From Chryseobacterium gregarium DSM 19109 (GTDB taxonomy: Bacteria; Bacteroidota; Bacteroidia; Flavobacteriales; Weeksellaceae), in contig NZ_AUMU01000003.1 of the NCBI RefSeq assembly GCF_000430845.1, positions 248,001-312,000 on the forward strand: a stretch of 64,000 nt of DNA, in the 5' to 3' direction. How positions within the stretch are numbered: the stretch's first letter is position 1; each line of letters begins with the position of its first letter. The notes beneath the pieces were generated by a model. It was not told where the DNA came from and searched no databases. It saw only the letters and a program-made list of their open reading frames with translations. Both the position numbers and the translations under genes were made by a program. This document shows positions 36,228 to 46,212 of this stretch, piece by piece.

Positions 36228-37841
36228 TTACAAAGAGACCCCTCGTCTCCATGGAATGAAATCATTCTGGTTAAGCTGGTCGGCTTTGGTTTTGACCTCG
36301 CCGCTGGCTACGTTGATGATGAGTTCAAGAAGTTCGTCTGCCGCTTCAGGAATTGTTTTTTCCCCACTGATCACCGTACCTGCATTGAAATCAATAATAT
36401 CCGACATTTTTTCTGCTAACACTGTGTTGGAAGAAATCTTCACAACCGGAGAAATAGGATTCCCCATCGGAGTTCCAAGACCGGTCGTGAAAAGCACCAC
36501 TGTTGCACCTGAACCGACCAAAGCCGTTGTACATTCAGCATCATTTCCGGGAGTACACAAAAGATTCAGACCTGGTTTTGTGGCATATTCTGTAAAATCA
36601 AGGACTTCCACAATGGGGGCAGCGCCGCCTTTTTTGGATGCTCCCGCAGATTTCATCGCGTCGGTAATTAAACCGTCCTTGATATTTCCGGGGGACGGAT
36701 TCATATCGAAGCCTGACCCTGCCGCAACCACAGAGGCTTCAAAATCTTTCATCAGTTTCAGGAATTTTACCCCGTCTTCATCGTTGATGCAACGGTTTAC
36801 CAGCTCCTGCTCTACCCCACACAATTCAGGGAACTCGGCCAGCATGGTGGTTCCGCCAACTGCCGCCATAATATCGGAAACTTCGCCCAAAACAGGGTTC
36901 GCAGAAATTCCTGAGAAACCATCTGAGCCACCGCATTCCAAACCAATGTTCAGCTTGGTAATTGATGCTGGTTTTCTTTCTATTTCGTTGGCTTTTTTAA
37001 TGCCTTCATAAGAATCTTTAATAACACCGGTCAGCATTTCATCGATGGTACCCGATTTTTGCTGTTCGTAAACGACAATCGGTTTTTTGTTATCCGGAGC
37101 CAGTGCATGCAATGAATCCATGAAAATCTGTACCTGAAGGTTTTGACACCCTAAGCTAAGAACCGTTGCGCCTGCAACATTCGGATTATTCACATATCCT
37201 GCAAACAGTCTTCCCAACGCTTCAGCGTCCTGACGGATTCCGCCGCAGCCGCCCTGGTGTGTGATGAATCTTGCATCGATATTTTTAAATATTCTTGTAT
37301 CCGGCTCGTCTTCTTTCACTTCAACAGTTGCTCCACCGTTCAATAAGGAACGCAGTAATAATTGGTGTTTGCTGGCTTTATCGTGAAGCAATTCTTTTTC
37401 GAAAATATCCTTCAGCGTTTCGATATTCTTGTTTTCACAGAATACCAACGGGAAAAACAGCCAGACGTTTTCTGTACCTACCTGTCCGTCTTCACGGTGA
37501 TAGCCCATAAAAGTACGGTCTTTCCACTTGTCTACATTGGGTGGCGTCCAGCCTAAAGTAGCGGTTTTCCCGACCACTTTTGCACTTTGGTGCTTTACGT
37601 TTTCGGTGGTAATTACTTCGCCCTGTTTGATGGATTGGTTGGCTTTTCCAACGATGACACCATACATTAAGATATGGTCGCCATCCTCAAAATCTGCGGC
37701 AGCGAATTTATGTTTTGCTTTAATATCTTTAAGAATCGTATAATCTGTACCGTCCAGGTGCACCGATTCTCCGGCAGGCAAATCCAACAGCGCTACAATA
37801 ACGTTGTCTTTGGGATTTACTTTCAGTACTTTCTTTTGCAT
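36228..37841 (-). CDS. uxaA: Altronate dehydratase
   Basis: A 537-aa enzyme that dehydrates D-altronate to 2-keto-3-deoxygluconate. The N-terminal SAF domain (about 1-95: NVIVALLDLPAGESV, HKFAAADFEDGDHILMYGVIVGKA) precedes the large dehydratase domain with GYHREDGQVGTENVW, THQGGCGGIRQDAEALG, GLECGGSDGFSGISANP and FTTGLGTPMGNPISPVVKISSN. Fused one-chain form as in E. coli UxaA. It lies 6 bp after uxaB; last gene of the leftward uronate run, with a terminator behind it. Confidence 0.95.
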   Translation of the reverse strand: MQKKVLKVNPKDNVIVALLDLPAGESVHLDGTDYTILKDIKAKHKFAAADFEDGDHILMYGVIVGKANQSIKQGEVITTENVKHQSAKVVGKTATLGWTPPNVDKWKDRTFMGYHREDGQVGTENVWLFFPLVFCENKNIETLKDIFEKELLHDKASKHQLLLRSLLNGGATVEVKEDEPDTRIFKNIDARFITHQGGCGGIRQDAEALGRLFAGYVNNPNVAGATVLSLGCQNLQVQIFMDSLHALAPDNKKPIVVYEQQKSGTIDEMLTGVIKDSYEGIKKANEIERKPASITKLNIGLECGGSDGFSGISANPVLGEVSDIMAAVGGTTMLAEFPELCGVEQELVNRCINDEDGVKFLKLMKDFEASVVAAGSGFDMNPSPGNIKDGLITDAMKSAGASKKGGAAPIVEVLDFTEYATKPGLNLLCTPGNDAECTTALVGSGATVVLFTTGLGTPMGNPISPVVKISSNTVLAEKMSDIIDFNAGTVISGEKTIPEAADELLELIINVASGEVKTKADQLNQNDFIPWRRGVSL

Positions 37842-37847
37842 GATTTT

Positions 37848-39311
37848 TTAAGAATAAAATTGAATAAAATTTTTGTAAGCAGTTTCCATATCATGGTGGT
37901 CGATTTCGTACAATGCTTTTGCAACTGTTGCTTTCAGGCCTTCAACCTGGGTAAGGTCAGTATCCCAGAATAGTTTTTCGCTCAATGCCTGCTCTGAAAC
38001 GACTTCGTAATCTTCGTTTTTCCAGATTTCCTTGAATCTGTTGACGATGGCTTCTTCATCATTCAGAGGAAGAGATTTTTCACCAAAACTTCCCTGATAG
38101 AATCTGATTAAACTTGCCAGAGAAAACGTTAAGTTCAGCGGAAGTTTATTATTTCTTTCAACATAAGTCAATAAACTCGGAACGACTCTTACTTTAAATT
38201 TAGAAACAAAATATAAAGCGATGCTCGCCAGATGATGCTTGATAAAAGGATTTCTGAACCGGTCGAAAACTTCTTCCGCAAAATCCTTCAGCTCAGTTTC
38301 ATCTAAACCTAACGTCTGATTGATTTCATTAAAAATAGAATCCCTTAAAAAAGTTCCGATAAACTGGTCATCAATCGCTTCTTTTACGATTTCTTTTCCT
38401 GCTAAAATCCCCGGAGCCAACATCAACGTATGTCCGCCATTCAGGATTCTTACTTTTCTCAGACGGTACGGCTGAATATCATCCACCACCAGAATCTGCT
38501 CGTTGATTTTGTCGAAAGGAATTCTTTCTTTTAAATTTGCCACATCCTGAATCACAAAAAGTAAGAAAGTCTCAGAAACCACCATCATTTTATCTTCATA
38601 ATCCAGTTGGTCTTCATACGATTCCACATCATCTTTCGGATAACCCGGAACAATCCTGTCAACCAAAGTATTATGGAAATAATTATTCTGATTAATCCAT
38701 TGCGCAAAACCTTCTTCTAAATTCCAAAGTTGAGCATATTTCAAAATAATATCTCTTAACGCAAAAGCATTGTTTTCGATCAGCTCACAAGGAATAATTC
38801 TTAAACCTTTGTCTGCCGCTCCATTGAAATGCCTGTATCTTTCATGAAGTAAAACCGCTACCTTCGCAGGGAAATTTTTATGCGGGCCTTCATAAGAAGT
38901 CTCTGTTTCATCGTACGCAATTCCTGTTTCCGTGGTGTTTGAAAATACAAATTCAAGTTCTTCTTCTTTTGCTAATTCTAGGAAACTACTGTAATCTACA
39001 TAAGGATTGATCGACTTCTGAATAGCCGAAATCACGGATTTCTCATCGATAATTTCTCCTTTTTTAATTCCTCTTGTGAATAATGTGTACAGATTTCCCT
39101 GCTCTTCCAGTTTATGGACCGAACCGTTCGGAGTCGGCTGAATGTTGACAATTCCGGCATCGAAACCTGCTTCTTTGTTTAATCTATCAATTATATAATC
39201 CGTAAATCCGCGCATGAAGTTCCCTCCGCCGAACTGTACGATTTTGATGGGTAATTTTGTATTGAGTCCGCTGTTCTGGCGGTTTAATTTTTGTTTTGTC
39301 TGATCTTCCAT
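37848..39311 (-). CDS. uxaB: Tagaturonate reductase
   Basis: A 487-aa NAD-dependent polyol/uronate dehydrogenase: KIVQFGGGNFMRGFTDYIIDRL binds NAD, VFSNTTETGIAYDE and FPAKVAVLLHERYRHF are family blocks, PCELIENNA and NTLVDRIVPG contain active-site residues, and KVRILNGGHTLMLAPG gives the catalytic Lys/His region. It reduces D-tagaturonate (from galacturonate via UxaC) to D-altronate. Followed directly by uxaA. Related mannitol/fructuronate reductases are the alternative, but the context favours UxaB. Confidence 0.93.
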   Translation of the reverse strand: MEDQTKQKLNRQNSGLNTKLPIKIVQFGGGNFMRGFTDYIIDRLNKEAGFDAGIVNIQPTPNGSVHKLEEQGNLYTLFTRGIKKGEIIDEKSVISAIQKSINPYVDYSSFLELAKEEELEFVFSNTTETGIAYDETETSYEGPHKNFPAKVAVLLHERYRHFNGAADKGLRIIPCELIENNAFALRDIILKYAQLWNLEEGFAQWINQNNYFHNTLVDRIVPGYPKDDVESYEDQLDYEDKMMVVSETFLLFVIQDVANLKERIPFDKINEQILVVDDIQPYRLRKVRILNGGHTLMLAPGILAGKEIVKEAIDDQFIGTFLRDSIFNEINQTLGLDETELKDFAEEVFDRFRNPFIKHHLASIALYFVSKFKVRVVPSLLTYVERNNKLPLNLTFSLASLIRFYQGSFGEKSLPLNDEEAIVNRFKEIWKNEDYEVVSEQALSEKLFWDTDLTQVEGLKATVAKALYEIDHHDMETAYKNFIQFYS

Positions 39312-39620
39312 TTTCTAATTTGAATTAAATTGTGTTTTTAATTCTGTCTAATCTTTGCTGAATGTTTTTTTTAAACGCAAAGTCCGCAAAGATTTTTTTT
39401 TAATGCTTGAGGTATATTTTTAAGTCGCAAAGGCGTTTGACTACGTCGAATCTACGATTTCACTTAGCTAAGAACTTAAAGCTTTTTCTTTGAATCATTA
39501 AGATTTATTAAGGAGTTAAGGTTATTTAAGGGGAATAAATTTCTTAAGCTTGAACTTCAATTTACCTGCAGATTCTTAATCTTTCCTGACTTTCTTAATT
39601 CTTCTTAATGGTTTTAAATT
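39312..39620. other. Intergenic gap inside the uronate run
   Basis: About 310 bp between exuT and uxaB. It contains degenerate AACGCAAAG/CGCAAAGA words, also seen in the gaps at 56750-56981 and 62212-62397, and T-rich stretches. It may hold a second promoter for uxaB-uxaA. Confidence 0.4.
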
Positions 39621-41150
39621 CTATTTACTGATCACCTTATATTTCGGCACCAATGATTTCATGACCACCCAGGCGATCAGGTAAGCGACTGCACAGATTG
39701 AGAAAATAATCATATATCCTTTATCAATTCCGTCTGAGACTACCGCTCCGGATTTTTTCAGCTGCTCAAAAAAACCTTCCGGTAACCGGTCGTTAATATA
39801 CTGCGGATATTTTTCCAGCAACGGAACCCCGTCAACGGTGGACCAGGCTTTGTGCGCATGATCAAACAAAACTCCTGAAGATTTATTAATGATAAATGAG
39901 CCGATTCCGCCTGCCATGCCGCCGATTCCCGTAATCGTTGCAATGGCTTTTTTCGGGAACATATCGCCGACGGTCGAGAAAATATTGGCTGACCAAGCCT
40001 GGTGAGCTGCTCCTGCAATACCGATAATTAAAACCGGAAGCCAATAAGTGATTGTCCCTAAAGGTTGTGCCAAGAGAGCTAACAAAGGAAAAAAAGCAAA
40101 GATCAGCATGGCTTTCATCCTTCCGTTATAGGCATTCATTCCTAATTTTTCAACAAAATATTTTGGAAGCCAGCCTCCGATGATGGATAGCAACGTAATC
40201 ATGTACAATACGAATAACGGCAATGCGCTTTGTGTGGAATCCATTCCGTATACCGAACTCAGATAAGCCGGCGTCCAGAATAAGAAGAACCACCAGACCC
40301 CATCGGTCATAAATTTTCCGAAGGCAAAAGCCCAGGTCTGTCTGTAGCTGAAACATTCTCTGAACGTAAATACCTTTTCCGGAATGGAAGCATCTTCATT
40401 GGGAAGATCGTCCTGATCCTGATTGATATACGTTAATTCGTGCTCGTTTACTCTCTTGTGTAAATGAGGTTTTTTGTAAACAAATACCCAAAGTCCCATC
40501 CATACAAATCCCAGTGCGCCGATAATGATAAATGCCCACTCCCAACCCATTGATTTGGCAATGAACGGAATGGTGATGGGTGCTGCTAAAGCGCCTACCG
40601 TTGCTCCTGCATTCCATATACTGGTAGAAAACGCTCTGTCTTTTTTAGGGAAATATTCCGCCGTTGTTTTAATGGCGGCAGGGAAATTTCCTGCTTCACC
40701 GATTGCCAGTACGAAACGGGCAAAGATAAATAAGGTAACACTCGTGCTGATGATGGCAGAGGTATTGGAAACGGTTGCAATTAATTCTTTCGAACCGTGG
40801 AAGCCTGCCAGCCAGTTTCCGGTAAGGATTCCTGAGGTTGCCACTCCGCAGAATGCGTGCAAAACGGCACCGATCGACCAGACTCCGATGGCCCAAAGAA
40901 ACCCTTTTTTGGTATCCATCCAGTCCACAAACTTTCCTGCGAAAAGCATTCCCACGGCATAGAATATGGAAAATAGTGCGGTGATGTTTCCGTAATCGTT
41001 GTTATTCCAGTGAAATTCGGGTGCGATAAAGTCTTTCCACGTCAGTGACAAAACCTGGCGATCCAGATAATTGATGGTGGTGGCAAGAAATAAAAGTAAA
41101 CAGATTGTCCACCTGTATTGAGTCGGTTTAAGCGATTTAACTGAACTCAT
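39621..41150 (-). CDS. exuT: MFS hexuronate transporter
   Basis: A 509-aa major facilitator with 12 predicted membrane helices, beginning YRWTICLLLFLATTINYLDRQVLSL, the usual start of anion:cation symporter (ACS) family uronate carriers. Further marks are FVLAIGEAGNFPAAIKTTAEYFPKKDRAF and GATVGALAAPITIPF in the first half. A ~70-residue hydrophilic stretch lies between helices 6 and 7. It imports galacturonate or glucuronate across the inner membrane by proton symport. It lies 22 bp after the aldolase gene and among uxaABC, which supports a uronate substrate. Confidence 0.9.
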   Translation of the reverse strand: MSSVKSLKPTQYRWTICLLLFLATTINYLDRQVLSLTWKDFIAPEFHWNNNDYGNITALFSIFYAVGMLFAGKFVDWMDTKKGFLWAIGVWSIGAVLHAFCGVATSGILTGNWLAGFHGSKELIATVSNTSAIISTSVTLFIFARFVLAIGEAGNFPAAIKTTAEYFPKKDRAFSTSIWNAGATVGALAAPITIPFIAKSMGWEWAFIIIGALGFVWMGLWVFVYKKPHLHKRVNEHELTYINQDQDDLPNEDASIPEKVFTFRECFSYRQTWAFAFGKFMTDGVWWFFLFWTPAYLSSVYGMDSTQSALPLFVLYMITLLSIIGGWLPKYFVEKLGMNAYNGRMKAMLIFAFFPLLALLAQPLGTITYWLPVLIIGIAGAAHQAWSANIFSTVGDMFPKKAIATITGIGGMAGGIGSFIINKSSGVLFDHAHKAWSTVDGVPLLEKYPQYINDRLPEGFFEQLKKSGAVVSDGIDKGYMIIFSICAVAYLIAWVVMKSLVPKYKVISK

Positions 41151-41172
41151 AGTTAATGTAAGAATTTAGTTA

Positions 41173-41832
41173 TTATTTTAAAGCCTGAATGATGTCCAGT
41201 ACTTTTTTGGTTTCATTTTCAATGGCGGCATAATCTTTTGCGGCCATGAGGTCTTTACTGACCAGCTTGCTTCCCATTCCTACGGCAGAAACACCGGCTT
41301 TGAACCAGCTTGCAATGCTTTCATTTGTGGTGTCCACACCACCGGTCGGCATAAATTTCAGATTCGGGAAAACATCTTTAATGGCATTCATAAATCCTGG
41401 TCCCAAAGCGTTTCCTGGGAATAACTTAATGAAAGTTACACCTGCAGTTTCAGCCGCAATAATTTCGGTTGGAGTCATACAGCCCGGGCTGTATAACAGA
41501 TCTTTCGGAATTAAAAACGCAGCCACTTCTGCTACAAAACCCGGACTGATAAAGAAATCTGCGCCCGCTTTGTAATAATCTTCAGCTTGTTTTACATTTT
41601 TAATGGTTCCGATTCCGAGAAGCATTTCAGGCATTTCGGCGTTACGGATTTCTACCATTTTTGTGAAATTATGCAACGCAGCTTCTCCACGGCTGGTATA
41701 TTCTACCGCACGGATTCCTGCTCTGTAAAGCGATTTTAATATTTCTAAAGTTACCGTTTCATCAGCATTGTAATACAGAGGCAAAGCTCCCTGATTGATA
41801 ATGGTGTTGGTAACCAATTGAATTTTTGTCAT
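41173..41832 (-). CDS. eda: KDPG/KHG aldolase
   Basis: A 219-aa class I aldolase: RAGIRAVEYTSRGEAALHNF contains the catalytic Glu, FFISPGFVAEVAAFL and TFIKLFPGNALGPGFM the Schiff-base Lys, and KFMPTGGVDTTNESIASWFKAG the phosphate loop. It splits 2-keto-3-deoxy-6-phosphogluconate into pyruvate and glyceraldehyde-3-phosphate, the last step of the uronate route encoded here. Co-oriented with exuT and kdgK. Confidence 0.94.
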   Translation of the reverse strand: MTKIQLVTNTIINQGALPLYYNADETVTLEILKSLYRAGIRAVEYTSRGEAALHNFTKMVEIRNAEMPEMLLGIGTIKNVKQAEDYYKAGADFFISPGFVAEVAAFLIPKDLLYSPGCMTPTEIIAAETAGVTFIKLFPGNALGPGFMNAIKDVFPNLKFMPTGGVDTTNESIASWFKAGVSAVGMGSKLVSKDLMAAKDYAAIENETKKVLDIIQALK

Positions 41833-42087
41833 TTTGTTTAATTATTTTGTTAAAATAATCTTTGATGAGGTTTTATCTATCCTTTAATATGCTGTACCTT
41901 CAAGGCCTTTATTAGCTTGATTTTTTTGAACTCAGAGTTCACTAAGGTTTTTTACTGCTAACTGTTTTTTTAGTTTCACAGAGCCGCTTCCCTTATAAAA
42001 GACCATTAAAATTTTAAATATGATGACTTGTTTTATTTTGAAAAACTTCTTAAGCCATTGCCAAAAGCTAACAGACAAAAGCTAAAA

Positions 42088-43095
42088 TTACCTCTTGATG
42101 CGTCCTCCGGAATTTCCGGCCATGACTTCGAGAATATCTTCTGCACTGCAGTAATTGATGTCGCCTAGAATGGTGTGTTTAATGGCGCAGGCGGCGTTGG
42201 CGAAATTCAATGCTTTTTCGTTATCAAAATTTAATAAACCATAAATCAAACCTGCGGCAAAAGCATCTCCTGTTCCGATTCTGTCAACAACATTGTCTAT
42301 TTCTAAAAATTTAGTTTCAAAATAATTTCCGTTAATCAAAGCTCTTCCCTGCGTTTGCTGGGAACTCGCCGTAACCCCTATTCTTATTTTGTCGAAAATT
42401 TTATGAATAGAAGGACACTGTTTTTTTAATTCTTCACAAGCTTCCATAAAACCTTGCTGATCTGATAAAAACTGAGTTCCCAAAATTTCATTGATCTCAT
42501 TTACGCCGCCGATGAAAATTGTTGAGTAAGAAACCAGTTCTTTTAAAACTTCGTTTCCGTTTTTTCCATATTTCCAAAGGTTGGAACGGTAAGCCGGATC
42601 GGCAGTAACTTCAATTCCCATTTCACGGGCGGTCAACAAACCTTCTTTCAAAGTTTCGTAAGCACTTTCAGAAATTCCCGGACTGATGCCTGTCCAGTGG
42701 AAATATCCGCAGCCTTCCAGCGCTTTTTTCCAGTCTACCTGTTCGGGTTTGATGTTGGCAAAAGAACCGTTCAGCCTATTGTAAGCAATTCTGCTCGCAC
42801 GCACTGAGGATCCTACTTCCAGGAAATACAGTCCCAGAGGATGTTCATTTTTATTGATAAAAGCAGTGTTGATCCCAAAACTTTTAATGAAAGACAATGC
42901 TGATTCTCCTACAAAATCATCAGAAACATTACTGACGTGGACAACATCGCAGCCCATGGTGGCCAGTGAAGAAGCAACGTTCAGCTCTGTTCCGCCAAAA
43001 AAGAATTCCATTTCGTGGCTCTGCTTCATGGTCCGGTTTCCCGGTGGTGAAAGCCTCATGATGACTTCGCCGAAAGTAAGTATTTTGCTTCCCAT
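42088..43095 (-). CDS. kdgK: 2-keto-3-deoxygluconate kinase
   Basis: A 335-aa PfkB-family sugar kinase. FGEVIMRLSPPGNRTM and FFGGTELNVASSLATMGCDVVHVSNVSDDFVG are the N-terminal substrate part; RIGTGDAFAAGLIYGLL is the catalytic GTGDAF motif with the base Asp. It phosphorylates KDG to KDPG. It lies 9 bp after uxaC; 255 bp separate it from eda. Confidence 0.93.
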   Translation of the reverse strand: MGSKILTFGEVIMRLSPPGNRTMKQSHEMEFFFGGTELNVASSLATMGCDVVHVSNVSDDFVGESALSFIKSFGINTAFINKNEHPLGLYFLEVGSSVRASRIAYNRLNGSFANIKPEQVDWKKALEGCGYFHWTGISPGISESAYETLKEGLLTAREMGIEVTADPAYRSNLWKYGKNGNEVLKELVSYSTIFIGGVNEINEILGTQFLSDQQGFMEACEELKKQCPSIHKIFDKIRIGVTASSQQTQGRALINGNYFETKFLEIDNVVDRIGTGDAFAAGLIYGLLNFDNEKALNFANAACAIKHTILGDINYCSAEDILEVMAGNSGGRIKR

Positions 43096-43104
43096 AAATT
43101 TCAG

Positions 43105-44502
43105 TTAAAAATCGAAATAATTTTTAGCATTGTGGTAACAGATATCGGAAATGGTTTTCCCGATCAGTTCCATATCGTCCGGCAGTTCTCCGTTTTTCAT
43201 TTCTTCCCCGAAAAGGTTGCACAGCACCCTTCTGAAGTATTCATGCCTCGGGTAAGAAAGAAAGCTTCTGGAATCCGTCAACATGCCTACGAAACAGCTG
43301 ATGAGACCCATGTTGGAAAGGGCATTCATCTGCCTGATCATGCCGTCTTTCTGATCCAGGAACCACCATCCTGAACCGAACTGCACTTTTCCTTTGATGC
43401 TGCCGTCATTGAAATTCCCGATCATGGTGGCGAAAATTTCATTGTCGGCAGGGTTTAAATTATATAGAATTGTTTTGGTCAGTTTGTCTTTTCCGTCTAA
43501 AGCATTTAATAATTTAGACAGCGTTTCAGCCTGCACGAAGTCACCGATAGAATCCCATCCGGTATCCGGGCCTAAAATTCTGTGCATTCTTTCGTTGTTG
43601 TTTCTCAATGCTCCCAGGTGGAACTGCTGCACCCATCCGAATGTATGGTAGGTTTCGCCCAGGAATAATAAAATAGCCGTTTTGAACTGGTTCACCTGTT
43701 TTTCGGCAATTACTTTTCCTGATAACTTATCCGTGAAAATGGTATTGACCTCTGCTTCCGAAGCTTCTTCAAAAGAAATATTGTTCAGTCCGTGGTCGCA
43801 GAGCCTGCATCCGTTTTCGTGGAAATATTCAATCCTTTTAAGTAAAGCGTCACATAAAGTCTGGTAAGAATTGATTTCAATTCCTGCCGATTCGCCTAAT
43901 TTGGAAATATAATCTGCGAAATTGTGGTTTTCAATCAGGATCGCTTTATCCGGGCGGAATGCCGTGCTTACTTTAATCTCGAAATCACTTTTCGCCAGAT
44001 CCTGGTGATAATTTAAAATATCAGTCGGATCTTCTGTGGTACACAGAGATTCCACATCCATCATTTTCAGCAAACCTCTGGTCGACTTTTCCGGGGTCTG
44101 AAGCTGTGCGGTGATGTTTTCATAGATTTCCGAGGCGTTGCTTTCATTCAGCAATTCGTCAATTCCGAAATATCTTTTCAGTTCCAGGTGGGTCCAGTGA
44201 TATAAAGGATTTCTCAGCGTGTGGGGAACCGTTCCGGCCCAGGCCTGGAATTTTTCTTTGTCGGAAGCGTCTCCGGTAATGAACTTTTCGTTCACGCCCA
44301 TCGTACGCATGGCTCTCCATTTGTAATGGTCACCGGCAATCCAGACCTTAGAGATATTTTCGAAAACGGTGTCTTCTGCAATATCTTTAGGGATGAGGTG
44401 ATTATGGTAATCGATAATCGGCTGCTTTTCTGCGTAGTTGAAGTACAGTTCTTCAGCGTATTTATTCTGTAATAAAAATTGATCTGTTATAAAAGGTTTC
44501 AT
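43105..44502 (-). CDS. uxaC: Glucuronate/galacturonate isomerase
   Basis: A 465-aa UxaC of normal length. Family blocks are PIIDYHNHLIPKDIAED, HYKWRAMRTMGV, NPLYHWTHLELKRYFG, CTTEDPTDILNYH, GWVQQFHLGALRNNNERM, the C-terminal GMLTDSRSFLSYPRHEYFRRVLCNLFG. It belongs to the amidohydrolase superfamily and converts galacturonate to tagaturonate and glucuronate to fructuronate. Spacing of 18 bp to kduD and 9 bp to kdgK indicates one transcript. Confidence 0.95.
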   Translation of the reverse strand: MKPFITDQFLLQNKYAEELYFNYAEKQPIIDYHNHLIPKDIAEDTVFENISKVWIAGDHYKWRAMRTMGVNEKFITGDASDKEKFQAWAGTVPHTLRNPLYHWTHLELKRYFGIDELLNESNASEIYENITAQLQTPEKSTRGLLKMMDVESLCTTEDPTDILNYHQDLAKSDFEIKVSTAFRPDKAILIENHNFADYISKLGESAGIEINSYQTLCDALLKRIEYFHENGCRLCDHGLNNISFEEASEAEVNTIFTDKLSGKVIAEKQVNQFKTAILLFLGETYHTFGWVQQFHLGALRNNNERMHRILGPDTGWDSIGDFVQAETLSKLLNALDGKDKLTKTILYNLNPADNEIFATMIGNFNDGSIKGKVQFGSGWWFLDQKDGMIRQMNALSNMGLISCFVGMLTDSRSFLSYPRHEYFRRVLCNLFGEEMKNGELPDDMELIGKTISDICYHNAKNYFDF

Positions 44503-44520
44503 TCTTTTCTTGTTCTGTGG

Positions 44521-45303
44521 TTATTCATTAGCCGGTTTTCCGATGGTCGCCAGAATTCCTCCGTCAACGTAAATAATCTGTCCGTTAATGAACTTACTGG
44601 CATCGGAAGCTAAGAAAATAGCAGTCCCGGCAAGGTCTTCCGGGTTCCCCCATCTTCCTTCCGGCGTCCTGCTGATGATGAAATCATTGAACGGATGCCC
44701 GTCTACGCGGATAGGTTCCGTCTGGGAAGTGGCAAAATACCCGGGACCGATTCCGTTCACCTGAATGTTGTGTTTTGCCCATTCTGTTGCCAGGTTCTTG
44801 GTCAGCATTTTCAGTCCGCCTTTCGCAGAAGCGTAAGCCACTACATTATCCCGGCCCAGCTCGCTCATCATGGAGCAGATATTGATGATTTTTCCGGATC
44901 TCCTTTTGATCATGTGTTTGCCGACCAGCTTCGACATGATGAAAGGACCGGTTAGATCTACATCAATGACTTTTCTGAAGTCTTCTACTTCCATATCAAT
45001 GGCCGGAACACGCTTGATGATTCCTGCATTGTTGACCAGGATGTCTATTTTTCCGTGGGTAGCTTCCATAAGCGCTACTTTCTGGATGGCTTCCAGCTCG
45101 TCTGTAACATCAAAAATATAACCTGTTGCACGGTATCCTTTACTCCGGTAATACTCCAGTGCGGCTTCTAATTTAGAAGGGGTTGTACTTGTGATGGCCA
45201 GTTCTGCCCCTGCTGCGGCCAGGCCTTCCGCCATGGCCATTCCCAAACCGTGGGTACCGCCTGTTACAACGGCTGTTTTGCCGGATAAATCAAATAAATT
45301 CAT
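44521..45303 (-). CDS. kduD: 2-keto-3-deoxygluconate (KduD-type) dehydrogenase
   Basis: A 260-aa SDR: TGGTHGLGMAMAEGLAAAG binds NAD, NNAG, then NICSMMSELG with catalytic Ser and YASAKGGLKMLTKNLA with Tyr/Lys, ending INGQIIYVDGGILATIG. KduD reduces 2,5-diketo-3-deoxygluconate to KDG, feeding 4,5-unsaturated uronates from lyase products into the pathway. It lies 7 bp before kduI. Gluconate 5-dehydrogenases are similar, but the kduI neighbour decides. Confidence 0.93.
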   Translation of the reverse strand: MNLFDLSGKTAVVTGGTHGLGMAMAEGLAAAGAELAITSTTPSKLEAALEYYRSKGYRATGYIFDVTDELEAIQKVALMEATHGKIDILVNNAGIIKRVPAIDMEVEDFRKVIDVDLTGPFIMSKLVGKHMIKRRSGKIINICSMMSELGRDNVVAYASAKGGLKMLTKNLATEWAKHNIQVNGIGPGYFATSQTEPIRVDGHPFNDFIISRTPEGRWGNPEDLAGTAIFLASDASKFINGQIIYVDGGILATIGKPANE

Positions 45304-45310
45304 TGGGAAG

Positions 45311-46147
45311 TTACTTTAGTTCATTGGTTTTAACACCGTCCATATCGCCATAGTCCATATTTTCTCCGGCCATTCCCCAGATAAAGGTGTAGTTTGAAGT
45401 TCCGGCTCCTGAGTGGATTGACCATTCCGGAGACAGTACCGCCTGCCTGTTGGTCATAAAAATGTGGCGTGTTTCATCTGGCTGCCCCATAAAATGGCTT
45501 ACCGTCTGCCCTTCTTCAAGATCGAAATAGAAATAGGCTTCCATTCTTCTGGCGTGGCTATGTGCCGGCATTGTATTCCAGATGCTTCCCGGCTGAAGTT
45601 CCGTCATTCCCATCTGAAGCTGGCAGGTTTCCAGTACGCTGTTGACGATTAGTTTATTGATAACGCGTCGGTTGGCGTATTTTTCTTCACCCAGCTCTAC
45701 AATCTCAGCTTCGTTTTTGGTGATCTTCTTTGTAGGGTAAGTATGGTGCGCAGGTGCAGAGTTGATGTAAAAATAAGGCTGTTCATTGCCTGTTCTTTCA
45801 AAAATAACTTCTTTCGCTCCTTTACCGATGTATAAAGCTTCTTTATTTCCAAGCTCATATACTTCGCCGTCTACGCTTACTTTTCCGGCACCGCCGACGT
45901 TGATAATGCCCAATTCTCTCCTGTCCAGGAAATGTGCTGCTTTCAGATCATCGGTAGGTTCCAGTTTCAGAGCTTTTGAGGAAGGCATAATACCGCCTAC
46001 AATAAGTCTATCATACATAGAATAAACCAGTTTTACCGTATCTTCATTAAATAAATCATGGATCAGAAATTCCCTTCTGAGATCTTCTGTAGTATACTTT
46101 TTAACATCTTCAGGATGATGGGCGTAACGAAATTCCGAATTTGTCAT
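45311..46147 (-). CDS. kduI: 5-keto 4-deoxyuronate isomerase
   Basis: A 278-aa cupin. FRYAHHPEDVKKYTTEDLRREFLIHDLF and YSMYDRLIVGGIMPSSKAL are the N-terminal KduI blocks; the metal site is in NTMPAHSHARRMEAYFYFDL with its His pair and Glu. It isomerises 5-keto-4-deoxyuronate to 2,5-diketo-3-deoxygluconate. The frame is open 66 bp further (46213), but that part overlaps a promoter and operator; family length supports ATG at 46147. First gene of the leftward run. Confidence 0.94.
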   Translation of the reverse strand: MTNSEFRYAHHPEDVKKYTTEDLRREFLIHDLFNEDTVKLVYSMYDRLIVGGIMPSSKALKLEPTDDLKAAHFLDRRELGIINVGGAGKVSVDGEVYELGNKEALYIGKGAKEVIFERTGNEQPYFYINSAPAHHTYPTKKITKNEAEIVELGEEKYANRRVINKLIVNSVLETCQLQMGMTELQPGSIWNTMPAHSHARRMEAYFYFDLEEGQTVSHFMGQPDETRHIFMTNRQAVLSPEWSIHSGAGTSNYTFIWGMAGENMDYGDMDGVKTNELK

Positions 46148-46190
46148 ACTTTTTTTTACTTTCTTTATTGCGGTTTTATCAAAACCTGTT

Positions 46191-46212
46191 AAACATTGCG
46201 TAATCGATTGCA
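46191..46212. promoter_or_regulatory. LacI-type operator ahead of kduI
   Basis: AAACATTGCGTAATCGATTGCA with the palindromic core AATCGATT (46202-46209). It lies immediately downstream of TAATTTTA (minus strand, 46220-46213), a near -7 box, and 44 bp before the kduI start. A 22-bp sister site is at 46873-46894. Confidence 0.7.
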